A stretch of 64,000 bases of DNA from Alphaproteobacteria bacterium (lineage in GTDB: Bacteria > Pseudomonadota > Alphaproteobacteria > SMXP01), in NCBI GenBank assembly GCA_028285305.1, contig JANQPV010000026.1, positions 108,121 to 172,120 of the forward strand. The letters are read 5' to 3'. The notes beneath the pieces are model-generated. The model saw only the letters and a program-made list of their open reading frames with translations, ran no database searches and was not told the origin of the DNA. Below are positions 34,606 to 42,771 of this stretch, piece after piece (positions within the stretch are counted from its first letter, which is position 1; each line of letters starts with the position of its first letter). Position numbers and translations under genes: made by a program.

Positions 34606-35856
34606 TCATGAAACCCGGTCAAACGTGACGTGCATTTTGGCCACCGGATACAGAAAGACACTCGTTTCATATTCCGGCTCTTTATCTGGATATTTCAGCT
34701 GGAAGTTTCCCAATCGAGAAACCAACGCCCGGTAGGCCGAACGCAGCTCTTCCCGCGCCAACACCATTCCGATACAGCGGTGCACGCCGGCACCGAACGC
34801 CACATGCATGGCAATCCCTTCCCGGTCGATATCGAACGTATCGGGATCATCAAATTTTTCCGCGTCCCGGTTGGCCGCCGCGAAACGGACCATCACGACG
34901 GAGCCTTTTGGGATATGAGTCCCATTGAGATCCGCATCCCGAGTGGCTTGACGAAACAATCCCTGAACCGGGCTTCGGAAACGTAGAGATTCTTCAACGA
35001 ATTTGTCCACGTCATCCGGATTGTCCCGCAGCCTTTTCACAAGGTGAGGATGCTCAATCAGGAGCAGCATGCCCTGGCAGAGCGCGCTCGTGGTTGTCTC
35101 ATAACCGCCTGTGATCAGTTGATGCATGAGGTTCTGCAATTCATGCATAGAGAATGGCTCAAAACCATCGCCGCCGGCTTGCACAAGCCCCGACATAATG
35201 TCCTGGCGTGGATTGGCGCGGCGATCTTCGAACACTTTCGCCAAATGATGCTGAGCCTCAAGTTCCGTCTCGGCGACTTCACGCAATTGCTCTTCCGTGA
35301 GCGGGCGCTGCGTGGCCGCGAGCATCGCGTCAGCCCATTTCTTAAACGTTTTAATTTCGCTCGGATCGAGGCCAATTTGCTCGGCAATCACGATCCCCGG
35401 CAGCGGCAGAGCAAACTCGCTGAAGTATTCGCATTCACCCTTATCTATGAATCGATCGATGAGTTCGTCAACAAGCGTCCGGATGCGCGGCGCAATCGCT
35501 TCGACCGTTGGGCCCGTGAAGACCTTGTTGAGGAGTTTGCGATAGCGGTCATGTTGCGGAGGGTCGGTACGCTGAAGAGTTTGCACATGCGCCCAGCCTT
35601 TTTCTTTGAGGAGTTCCTGCTGAATATTGGGACCGGACTGCATACCGGTCATCGCCACCAAGTTGTTCGAAAACGTATCTGTGTCTTTGATAACGTCCCG
35701 AACATCTTCGTACTTTGTCACCATGTACATGCCAGTTTCGGGCATCAGATAGACGGGCCTCTCTTTGTGGAGCGTCCGGTAGGCTGGATAGGGATCCGCT
35801 TGGATGGCGGGGTCGAGAAAGCTGATTTCATCGACGGTCGGCGCGGTCTGAGACAT
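34606..35856 (-). CDS. Cytochrome P450
   Basis: A 416-residue soluble bacterial P450. Seen are the I-helix oxygen-activation motif LITGGYETTTSAL, the K-helix ExxR (EESLRFRSP), and the heme-binding loop FGAGVHRCIGMVLA, with C361 as iron ligand. The start at 35856 has GGGAG 7 bases upstream; a Met at 35874 is less well placed. Catalysis needs a ferredoxin and reductase that are not in the window. It is divergent from a Rieske oxygenase 165 bases away, an arrangement that suggests two oxidations of one lipophilic substrate (terpenoid, steroid or fatty acid). Confidence 0.95.
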   Translation of the reverse strand: MSQTAPTVDEISFLDPAIQADPYPAYRTLHKERPVYLMPETGMYMVTKYEDVRDVIKDTDTFSNNLVAMTGMQSGPNIQQELLKEKGWAHVQTLQRTDPPQHDRYRKLLNKVFTGPTVEAIAPRIRTLVDELIDRFIDKGECEYFSEFALPLPGIVIAEQIGLDPSEIKTFKKWADAMLAATQRPLTEEQLREVAETELEAQHHLAKVFEDRRANPRQDIMSGLVQAGGDGFEPFSMHELQNLMHQLITGGYETTTSALCQGMLLLIEHPHLVKRLRDNPDDVDKFVEESLRFRSPVQGLFRQATRDADLNGTHIPKGSVVMVRFAAANRDAEKFDDPDTFDIDREGIAMHVAFGAGVHRCIGMVLAREELRSAYRALVSRLGNFQLKYPDKEPEYETSVFLYPVAKMHVTFDRVS

Positions 35857-36021
35857 GCTGTTGCTCCCTTGCATAACGCGGGTGAATAGGAACTACTCTA
35901 CCATACACGCCCGCCGTGACCAGCATCCGGTATGCGCAACAGCCCTCTTGCCTTTCGTGTCAAACGGGGCGAAAACGCCTCTTGGCAAGGGGTGTTTTTT
36001 TGGGCCGAAGGACATCGCGTC

Positions 36022-37116
36022 ATGGTTGAAGGAGAACTTCTCAAAGACATTTGGTACTATGCCATGCCGTCGCAGCGTCTCGGCGCCCGAAAACTGGCAC
36101 CTAAAATCGTAGCCAATACACCCATCGCTTTTGGCCGCACCAAGATGGGCAAGCCGTTCGCGCTTCATGACATCTGTCCTCATCGCGGTGTCCCCCTGTC
36201 TCATGGTCGGGTTCTCCATGAAGGCGAGAAAGCCGTCGGCGACCGCATCAACGAATGCCAAGTGGAATGCCCGTATCATGGTTGGCGCTTTGGGGCTTCC
36301 GGACACTGCACGGCCATCCCCTCACTCGTCCCAGGCCAAGACGTCGAAGTGGATAGAATAAGAGTGAAGTCTTATCCCGTTCGCGAGACCCAAGGCTGCA
36401 TCTGGGTCTATTTGGACAGCGCCAACGATAATGTTTTAGCCGAAACCGCCGAGCCCACGGTCGACCCTGTCGCCCTCCCTCGAGTCACCGATGACATGAC
36501 ACCCAACTTCATTCAGTCGATGACGTTTGAGTGCAATGTGGATCATGCGGTCATTGGACTGATGGATCCCGCGCACGGCCCCTTTGTTCATCGCTCGTGG
36601 TGGTGGCGTTCGGAAACCTCCATCCATCAGAAGGAAAAGAAGTTCGCTCCCACTACATGGGGGTTCAAGATGGTGAAACACACACCTTCAACAAACTCCG
36701 GCGGATACAAAATCCTAGGCGGCACCCCGACAACGGAAATCAGCTTCCACTTGCCCGGCGTACGCACCGAGCTGATCGAGATCGGCGAAAAATATGTTTT
36801 GGGACTGACGAGTGTGACACCCATCACGGAAGTAACGACGGAAGTGACTCATGTTTTTTACTGGACAGTCCCCTGGCTTGGTCTCATCAAACCGTTTCTC
36901 GGGCCCTTCGCCCACCGTTTCCTAAAGCAAGACCGGGATATGGTCCTGCGTCAACAAGAGGGACTTCGGTTCAACCCGCGCCTTATGCTGATCAACGACG
37001 CCGACGTGCAGGCCAAATGGTATTTCAGGCTCAAAAAGGAATGGGGCAACGCTGCGGCAAACGCGCGGCCATTTGAGAATCCGGTGAAAGAAACAGCCCT
37101 CCACTGGCGGAGTTAG
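36022..37116 (+). CDS. Rieske-type aromatic-ring-hydroxylating oxygenase, alpha subunit
   Basis: A 364-residue oxygenase. The Rieske [2Fe-2S] ligands are C52 and H54 (CPHRG) and C83 and H86 (CPYHGW); the spacing between H54 and C83 is 28 residues, longer than the usual 15-18. The catalytic iron site is in NVDHAVIGLMDPAHGPFVH. The sequence belongs to the branch with vanillate demethylase, pheophorbide oxygenase and 3-ketosteroid hydroxylases. Electrons must come from a separate reductase. The start at 36022 has AAGGA 10 bases upstream; the longer in-frame extension has no support. Confidence 0.9.
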   Translation: MVEGELLKDIWYYAMPSQRLGARKLAPKIVANTPIAFGRTKMGKPFALHDICPHRGVPLSHGRVLHEGEKAVGDRINECQVECPYHGWRFGASGHCTAIPSLVPGQDVEVDRIRVKSYPVRETQGCIWVYLDSANDNVLAETAEPTVDPVALPRVTDDMTPNFIQSMTFECNVDHAVIGLMDPAHGPFVHRSWWWRSETSIHQKEKKFAPTTWGFKMVKHTPSTNSGGYKILGGTPTTEISFHLPGVRTELIEIGEKYVLGLTSVTPITEVTTEVTHVFYWTVPWLGLIKPFLGPFAHRFLKQDRDMVLRQQEGLRFNPRLMLINDADVQAKWYFRLKKEWGNAAANARPFENPVKETALHWRS

Positions 37117-37268
37117 GACTTCGGGATAAGACTACACTAGAGTCAGTTGGGAACAGCAATGCAACTCACCAAGCGCATTTCCGTACGCCCAGAATTCAAC
37201 ATTGTATTCGGCAAGCTGGCGCGGTTTCTTCGTTCCATCGGCCACCAGAGGATTAAACGGAAGCGAAC

Positions 37269-37688
37269 ATGCTCACTCTTAACGGCGACGAACCTCACCA
37301 TCGTCGATTTCACAAGTTGCTTCGTTTTTTGGCGCGTATACCAGCCGTCCAATGCAACGATTCTCCAACCCAAGGATTCGGCACAGGGGTGGAGGACAAT
37401 GACTGGTGGGTCAAGTTCGACATTGATATCGATCATGCGCTCGCCTGGCACGCAGTACAGGAACTTGGATTCGTCCTCAACTACCTTTCCACAAATGAAC
37501 GTCTTCCCACTGAGTTTAAACCTGTATCGCCACCCCCCTACCTGAACGGCGGACCAAAAGACTATCTTAGCTGGGTTATCGAATGCCCGCTGTCAATGCC
37601 ACCTGGAACGGTTGCTGATTGGCTAGAGGGGAGGCTTCCCCAACCCGTAGATGATCTGGTTGCCTGGGGTGATGACGAAGACGATTGA
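37269..37688 (+). CDS. Unrecognised 139-residue protein
   Basis: I do not recognise this family. The protein has a basic N-terminus (HHRRFHKLLRFLARIP), then a soluble, Asp/Trp-rich body: DNDWWVKFDIDIDHALAWHA, VLNYLSTNERLPTEFKPV, and an acidic tail ending WGDDEDD. No signal peptide or membrane helix is visible. The frame is stop-bounded at 37254, so the ATG at 37269 is the first possible start, with GGAAG 5 bases upstream. It sits between the Rieske oxygenase and the convergent FAH-type hydrolase. Its coding character is supported by the ribosome site and composition only. Confidence 0.65.
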   Translation: MLTLNGDEPHHRRFHKLLRFLARIPAVQCNDSPTQGFGTGVEDNDWWVKFDIDIDHALAWHAVQELGFVLNYLSTNERLPTEFKPVSPPPYLNGGPKDYLSWVIECPLSMPPGTVADWLEGRLPQPVDDLVAWGDDEDD

Positions 37689-37708
37689 GTGGTAGGATTC
37701 AACTCATC

Positions 37709-38863
37709 CTACTCGGCAACAATCTGGCTTCGGATCTCGCCCAGAAAGGCGCCTCTCACAACCACTTCGTCGCCAGCCTTGAGAAAGATGCCTTTTTTGC
37801 GCTGATCGGTAATAAGCCGTTCGCGGACATAGCCCATAAACGGCTCATTGCGGAACGAGAACGTAAAGGCCCAACGGGCCGCTTGACGGCCGAGATAAAA
37901 CGCTCCCGGCGCGAGAAAGAGAACGCCCGCCGGTGTCCCCGTCAGGATCGTCGTCCCGGAGGCAATCTTATCCGTATAGAGATCGACGGATTCGCCACTA
38001 TGTTTCCATACACCCTTTCCCCCTGTCTCGAGCGTCTTCGCCACAACCCGATCGATATCCCAGATCATTGAGGCCGCCACATCCCGCTGCCGTTCTTCTC
38101 CATTAACATGAGTGACAAGTGCGATTTTTTTGTAGAAGTCCCGCCAGTCCCCTAAGGGCACCACCATCCAAGGCCCCGTCGGCAGAAAGCCTGGTTGGCC
38201 TTTAGCATCGGCAAAGCCGGCACCCGCCCTTGGATTGTCGATATCGGCCTGACGAACAAGGGTTGCCCGCTCGGTAAAGTCATTCACAACAAAGAACCCA
38301 GCCACCGCACCATCGAGATCGCTGGGCAGAGCAATGTCCCGGTCGAACACGACCGCAAGCTCCACTTCATAGTCGAGCAGCCAATCCGGATTGAACACAA
38401 GCGTATGCTGATGGGGAGATGGATTGGAGATTTTGGGGAAGATGAACGGCACATCGATATTCGCTTCTTCCCCATGTTCGGCATAGTTCGTCCCCGCCGC
38501 GATATTGTATTTCTGGCTCACCACCGGAAGCAGTAATTCTTTGCGGATTTTAGTCAAACGGCCGTTGGCTCTCTGACGCACCGCGCGGGCAAGAGCATCT
38601 AGACCAACGGAGCGGACAAGTGAGATCGGATCGTTGGGGTACTGTCCAAGGGCGGCACTCACATCGACACCGGACACATGCGTGTCATCAACCGAGAGAA
38701 CGGCAAGAGTGTGGATCGTATTTCGAGCTCCAAACTGCGCAAGCGTGAGCGCTTCATCGAGCGGCGCCAGATCTTCCGCCGCACGCGCCGGCACCATCAC
38801 AACCAACAAGGCTATGACAACTCCGCCGACGCGGGCAGCCAGTGTGACGATTTGATGGGGCAT
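37709..38863 (-). CDS. Fumarylacetoacetate hydrolase family protein with a signal peptide
   Basis: A 384-residue protein. It begins with an export signal (basic MPHQIVTLAARVGG, then VVIALLVVMVPARAA with AxA-type cleavage). The FAH fold follows: KYNIAAGTNYAEHGEEANID, DYEVELAVVFDRDI with the metal-binding Glu residues, FFVVNDFTERATL, GPWMVVP and TILTGTPAGVLFLAP. FAH enzymes hydrolyse C-C bonds of acylpyruvates or hydrate 2-oxo acids with Mg2+ and are normally cytoplasmic. An exported member is unusual. The start at 38863 has GGAGGAGA upstream. A longer in-frame extension to 38971 is rejected as it would place the tRNA inside the gene. tRNA-Met lies upstream. Confidence 0.85.
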   Translation of the reverse strand: MPHQIVTLAARVGGVVIALLVVMVPARAAEDLAPLDEALTLAQFGARNTIHTLAVLSVDDTHVSGVDVSAALGQYPNDPISLVRSVGLDALARAVRQRANGRLTKIRKELLLPVVSQKYNIAAGTNYAEHGEEANIDVPFIFPKISNPSPHQHTLVFNPDWLLDYEVELAVVFDRDIALPSDLDGAVAGFFVVNDFTERATLVRQADIDNPRAGAGFADAKGQPGFLPTGPWMVVPLGDWRDFYKKIALVTHVNGEERQRDVAASMIWDIDRVVAKTLETGGKGVWKHSGESVDLYTDKIASGTTILTGTPAGVLFLAPGAFYLGRQAARWAFTFSFRNEPFMGYVRERLITDQRKKGIFLKAGDEVVVRGAFLGEIRSQIVAE

Positions 38864-38938
38864 GAACTCTCCTCCCGGTGTTTCCGCCGAAGCTAGCACT
38901 CGTCCGGGGCTGACGGAACCGTTTTGGAGGGAGAGAAT

Positions 38939-39015
38939 TGGTAGCGGAGGGCAGACTTGAACTGCCGACACCCGGATTATGATTCCGGTGCTCTAACCAG
39001 CTGAGCTACTCCGCC
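38939..39015 (-). tRNA. tRNA-Met (CAT), elongator type
   Basis: The 77-base minus-strand cloverleaf reads GGCGGAGTAGCTCAG at the 5' end, with D-loop GTTAGAGC, anticodon arm CCGGA-ATCATAA-TCCGG (anticodon CAT), T-arm with GTTCAAGTC, and a CCA 3' end encoded at 38941-38939. The acceptor stem pairs fully with a G1-U72 wobble. The sequence matches alphaproteobacterial elongator tRNA-Met rather than initiator, which lacks the first pair and has three GC pairs in the anticodon stem. An Ile2 tRNA also carries CAT and cannot be fully excluded. Confidence 0.92.
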
Positions 39016-39118
39016 ACGGCGCACAATGGGCCTCAAAGGCGAGGTTTGTGACAAAAGGCCCCTTGCCTGTCAAGGTCGTGACACAGGCACCAAGATTCAA
39101 GCATTTATCATTCAGCAT

Positions 39119-39472
39119 TTATCCGAGCAACGTAAGCGTATTTCCTGAGGGATCCTTGAAATGAGCGAGTGTGCCGCCCCAGGGTTGTTTCGCGGGCGAA
39201 CCTGAGAAAGTGACACCCTTGCCAGTCAGCTTGGAATAGACGGCCTCAATGTCATTCACTTGCAACGACACGCCCGCGAACCGTCCGATGAGCTGGGCCT
39301 CCTCCGGATCAGTGGCATCCCCTTGTTCCACAATGAGCTGCGCGCCCACGTCAAGCCCGAAGGCGCCCATCTCCTCCATGTCCCAGGCGATTTCAAGCTC
39401 CAGTACGTCCTGACAAAAGGACTTAGCTTCACTTAGATTGTTGACGAATATGCGCACACCGAAAAGCTTCAT
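39119..39472 (-). CDS. VOC superfamily (glyoxalase/bleomycin resistance) protein
   Basis: A 117-residue single-domain protein with two beta-alpha-beta modules: LFGVRIFVNNLSEAKSFCQD and FAGVSLQVNDIEAVYSKL, ending FKDPSGNTLTLLG, the common VOC end with a metal-ligand position. It is metal-dependent or ligand-binding; no substrate is evident. Several Met codons compete; 39472 is preferred because GGAG lies 7 bases upstream (through the 39475 ATG). It is divergent from the DUF4185-like lipoprotein, whose start at 39486 is only 13 bases away, so the two ribosome sites face each other in a very tight intergenic gap. Confidence 0.85.
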   Translation of the reverse strand: MKLFGVRIFVNNLSEAKSFCQDVLELEIAWDMEEMGAFGLDVGAQLIVEQGDATDPEEAQLIGRFAGVSLQVNDIEAVYSKLTGKGVTFSGSPAKQPWGGTLAHFKDPSGNTLTLLG

Positions 39473-39485
39473 CATCCATCTCCGC

Positions 39486-40643
39486 ATGACTGAGACCCAA
39501 AGAGAGCGAAACCCTACACTACCTCACTTAAGTGTGGCGCTCACCCTCATTTGTCTCTTTACGGGCATTTCCGCTTGCGCCCCTCTTTCGCAGAACGCGG
39601 GGGAGACCCCATCTCAAGACTCCTGCTCGCCTGAGTTTCCGGACAAGGACGGTTGGCTGGGGGGCGACAGCGCCTATTCCATCCCGCTCACACCTACCAA
39701 GTCCATCTGGTTTTTCGGAGATAGCTTCATCGCAACGGCTCCTTCTCAAGAGAGGAGTGACGCGGCCTTCGTTGCAAACACCATCGGCATCTCCACGTGC
39801 ACGGATGGAAAGTTCCAGATCGACTATACATTTGGAGGAACACCAACGGAACCGATGGATTTTTTTGGCCCCGTCTCCGCAAACATCAGCTACTGGCCCC
39901 TCTCGTCCTTTTTGCATGAAGGGCGCCTTTTTGTTTTTCTGCAGCAGGTAAAGCGCCGCTCGGGCGCCGGCGCCTTCGATTTCGATATCGTAGGTGTCGA
40001 TCTAGCCGAAATTTCGAACCCGCTTCGTCCCCCCTCCGACTGGTTCATAACCTTGAGGCCCATCTATCATGGACAGGACTTGATTCCCGGAATTGCCTCA
40101 ATCAAGTCTGACCATTACGTCTATCTTTACTCAGTACGCCACACCGCGGGCTCCGCCAACCGGGATGTCCTTCTGCAACGCTTTCGCCTCAAAGACTTGA
40201 ACGAACCAGAGGCCGAGATTGACGTGACGACGTACCAAAAGGGGGGTGCTTGGGCACCTGCAATTGAACACGCGGCGCCTTTGATGCGAGAAGGCGCAAC
40301 TGAAATGAGCCTGCGATACGATGAACATTTGAAGAAATGGATTGCGGTCATGCCGTCGGTGAATGCGTTTGCTTCCCACGCCAATTACCGATCGAGCCCC
40401 ACCTTAAGCGGTCCATGGAGTAAGGCCAGGCCGCTTTTGGCTTATACGGAATTGAAAGATGACTCACCTGACTCAGAGGATGTGTTCTGTTATGCAGCGA
40501 AAGAACATCCTCAGTTCGCTCCGGAGAAGCCACGTTCAATTCTTCTGACTTATGTTTGTAACACGACGGATGAGACCGTCTTGACTCGGACCGATCTCTA
40601 CCGCCCGATCGCCTTACGCGTTAAGCTTCCGTCTTCCGATTAA
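39486..40643 (+). CDS. DUF4185-like lipoprotein
   Basis: A 385-residue protein with a lipoprotein signal: hydrophobic SVALTLICLFTG, then lipobox ISAC, with Cys as the lipidation site. The body resembles the DUF4185 five-bladed propeller family: DGWLGGDSAYSIPL, KSIWFFGDSFIA, GPVSANISYWPLS, SSPTLSGPWSKAR and LLTYVCNT. Relatives are predicted glycan-acting proteins, but no activity is assigned from this alone. It is probably anchored in the outer or inner membrane facing the periplasm. The start at 39486 gives the shortest complete signal sequence. Confidence 0.8.
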   Translation: MTETQRERNPTLPHLSVALTLICLFTGISACAPLSQNAGETPSQDSCSPEFPDKDGWLGGDSAYSIPLTPTKSIWFFGDSFIATAPSQERSDAAFVANTIGISTCTDGKFQIDYTFGGTPTEPMDFFGPVSANISYWPLSSFLHEGRLFVFLQQVKRRSGAGAFDFDIVGVDLAEISNPLRPPSDWFITLRPIYHGQDLIPGIASIKSDHYVYLYSVRHTAGSANRDVLLQRFRLKDLNEPEAEIDVTTYQKGGAWAPAIEHAAPLMREGATEMSLRYDEHLKKWIAVMPSVNAFASHANYRSSPTLSGPWSKARPLLAYTELKDDSPDSEDVFCYAAKEHPQFAPEKPRSILLTYVCNTTDETVLTRTDLYRPIALRVKLPSSD

Positions 40644-40729
40644 CAATTGGAATAGCGCCCAATACAGATGATGAACGAAGAAGACGAGTTTGTTAGATCT
40701 TTTCCGGCCTTGATTGAAAGGACCTCACC

Positions 40730-41098
40730 ATGATCGGCTACATAACTCTTGGAACAAGTGACTTACAAAGGGCAGCCTCCTTTTATGACGCGCTGCTAAG
40801 CGTTCTTGGAGCAGAACGCGCTATGGAGATGGATCACATCATCGCTTGGGGCACGAGCGACGGGCAGACGATGCTATGCGCGGCAAAGCCCCACGATGGC
40901 AATGCAGCAAGCAGCGGCAACGGCACCATGGTGGCTCTGACCGCCCCATCCCGCGAAATCGTGGATCAGGTTCACGCAAAGGCCATGGAGCTCGGAAGCA
41001 AAGACGAAGGCGCTCCGGGCCTCAGAGGGAACAACTTTTACGGGGCCTATTTTCGTGACCTAGATGGCAACAAATTGTGCGTCTTCCGTATGGTGTAA
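40730..41098 (+). CDS. VOC superfamily protein
   Basis: A 122-residue protein beginning MIGYITLGTSDLQRAASFYD, typical of VOC proteins, with AERAMEMDHIIAWGTSDGQTM in the middle and AYFRDLDGNKLCVFRMV at the end, where DLDGNK is the usual final motif. It has the layout of the small glyoxalase/dioxygenase-like group; no substrate is assigned. The ribosome site AAGGA is about 7 bases upstream. The second VOC gene (39119) is nearby but on the other strand, and the two are only distantly alike. Confidence 0.9.
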   Translation: MIGYITLGTSDLQRAASFYDALLSVLGAERAMEMDHIIAWGTSDGQTMLCAAKPHDGNAASSGNGTMVALTAPSREIVDQVHAKAMELGSKDEGAPGLRGNNFYGAYFRDLDGNKLCVFRMV

Positions 41099-41185
41099 AT
41101 GGGCCAGGGCCGTCCACGGTCAAGGTGATGCAGCCGAAAGCTTTGCGCTGGAGACAGGAGTTTGAAACAAACCGAAAGCTCCCGA

Positions 41186-41947
41186 TCAGGTAGCGACCGC
41201 CTCGCCGCCCAGCTCATTCACCAGCGCGAACACCGAATCGAACGCCCGCTCGAGATCTTCGATTGCATCTGACCGCAACACGAGAATGACCCCGAATGCG
41301 CCTTCCCTGTGATAGGGATAGCTGCCGATGGCGATAGAGGGAAACGAGTCCTGAATCTCTCCCAAACCTTTGGCGATGGCCCCTTCCGGCAGATTGACCC
41401 GCAGCGACCGGCTCTCGATCTTTCGTCCGCCTACCAACTTATGACGAACGCTCTCAAGCATGGCCCGGTTGATCGCGGGAATACCAGCCATCACGAAGAC
41501 GTTTTCAATCTGAAAGCCAGGCGCTTTGCTGACCGGATTGTCGATCAAAGAAGCTCCGTCGGGAATGCGCGCCATCCTCTTTCTCGCTTCATTGAACTCG
41601 CCGGGCGCATAGTGGGCATCCAAGATCTTCATCGCTTCGGGATGGAAATCGATCCCGACCCCAAACGCCTTGGCAAGTGAGTCAGCCGTAATGTCATCAT
41701 GGGTCGGACCAATGCCTCCCGTCGTGAAGACGTATGTATAACCGAAGCGCAGCGCATTTATCGCATCGGCAATCGCACCTTCTTCATCGGCAACAACGCG
41801 CACTTCTTTCATTTGGATACCGAGATCGCCCAGCCATGTGGCGAAATAAGAAACATTCGTATCTTGGGTACGACCCGAAAGAATCTCGTCGCCAATAACG
41901 AGCATCGCGGCGGTCACAAGCTCCGGGTTTTGCGGATCGCTGGGCAT
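41186..41947 (-). CDS. CinA N-terminal domain (molybdopterin-binding fold) protein
   Basis: A 253-residue stand-alone MoCF/CinA N-domain: TAAMLVIGDEILSGRTQDTN at the start, FTTGGIGPTHDDITADSLA (the nucleotide/pterin phosphate loop) and NVFVMAGIPAINRAML. The C-terminal PncC (NMN deamidase) domain is absent, so this is the single-domain form common in Alphaproteobacteria, with a putative ADP-ribose pyrophosphatase-type role in the family. Start chosen at the Met at 41947; ribosome site poor. The gene is divergent from sfsA, with 86 bases between starts. Confidence 0.9.
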   Translation of the reverse strand: MPSDPQNPELVTAAMLVIGDEILSGRTQDTNVSYFATWLGDLGIQMKEVRVVADEEGAIADAINALRFGYTYVFTTGGIGPTHDDITADSLAKAFGVGIDFHPEAMKILDAHYAPGEFNEARKRMARIPDGASLIDNPVSKAPGFQIENVFVMAGIPAINRAMLESVRHKLVGGRKIESRSLRVNLPEGAIAKGLGEIQDSFPSIAIGSYPYHREGAFGVILVLRSDAIEDLERAFDSVFALVNELGGEAVAT

Positions 41948-42033
41948 GTTTTCGTGCGCTCTTCCATGATGTTTATCTTTCTCGCGACTTGTTCTAAACC
42001 GGATGGCCTTAGAGTCCAAACCACCGGCCATCC

Positions 42034-42744
42034 ATGGAATTTCCGTCTCCCCTCGTCCCCGGCATGCTGACGAAAAGATACAAACGATTTCTGGCGGACG
42101 TGCGTTTGAAGACAGGAGAAGAGATCACCGCCCACTGCCCCAATCCCGGCGCCATGATGGGGTTACAGGAGCCAAACTCGGCTGTCTGGCTTTCGAAATC
42201 TCAGAACAAGGCCCGCAAACTTCCCTTCACATGGGAGCTTGTAGAAACGTCCGGCGGTCTGGTGGGGATCAATACGGCCCACCCGAACCGGATTGCGGAA
42301 GAAGCGATCATCTGTGGGGCAATACCCGAACTTTCGGGGTACGAGACCTGTCGGCGGGAAGTTAAATATGGCCAGAACAGCCGCATTGACCTGCTCCTAA
42401 GCGGCCACCAAACCGATCAACGCGAGTGTTATGTAGAAGTGAAGAACGTTCACCTTCTCAGAACAGAGAATCTTGCAGAATTTCCTGATTCTGTGACGGA
42501 TCGTGGCCGGAAGCACTTGCGCGAACTTTCGGACATGGTGGCGGGCGGCTCGCGAGCCGTGATGCTTTTCATCGTCCAACGCAGCGATTGCGAGCGTTTT
42601 TCAATCGCCGGTGACATCGATGCCAAATATGCCGCCGCTCTGACCGAGGCTACCGAATCTGGCGTCGAAGTCCTATGTTATGGATGCCGAATTTCAACCA
42701 CATCGATTGAGATTGATAGGCCTTTAAGCCTCGCTCTGCTATAA
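42034..42744 (+). CDS. sfsA: SfsA family protein
   Basis: A 236-residue protein: PSPLVPGMLTKRYKRFLADV at the N-terminus, HCPNPGAMMGL, NKARKLPFTWELVE and VKNVHLLR near the centre, with the acidic catalytic-like core REVKYGQNSRIDLLL...ECYVEVKNV resembling PD-(D/E)xK nucleases. SfsA was named for sugar fermentation stimulation; a nucleic-acid-related role is suspected but unproven. It begins an sfsA-map-radC run on one strand, with spacings of 27 and 6 bases, likely an operon. Confidence 0.95.
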   Translation: MEFPSPLVPGMLTKRYKRFLADVRLKTGEEITAHCPNPGAMMGLQEPNSAVWLSKSQNKARKLPFTWELVETSGGLVGINTAHPNRIAEEAIICGAIPELSGYETCRREVKYGQNSRIDLLLSGHQTDQRECYVEVKNVHLLRTENLAEFPDSVTDRGRKHLRELSDMVAGGSRAVMLFIVQRSDCERFSIAGDIDAKYAAALTEATESGVEVLCYGCRISTTSIEIDRPLSLALL

Positions 42745-42771
42745 TAGAAGAAGACAACTCAAGAGAACCGC

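Noticed and set aside
35044..35889. A 281-codon plus-strand frame
   Set aside because: Antisense to the P450 gene, whose heme-binding and ExxR motifs fix the true frame.
37147..37545. A 132-codon frame overlapping the 37269 gene
   Set aside because: Weak ribosome site, arginine/serine-rich translation and no similarity to a known family; the 37269 frame has a proper ribosome site and more protein-like composition. A frameshift joining the two was considered, but a stop at 37254 precedes the real start.
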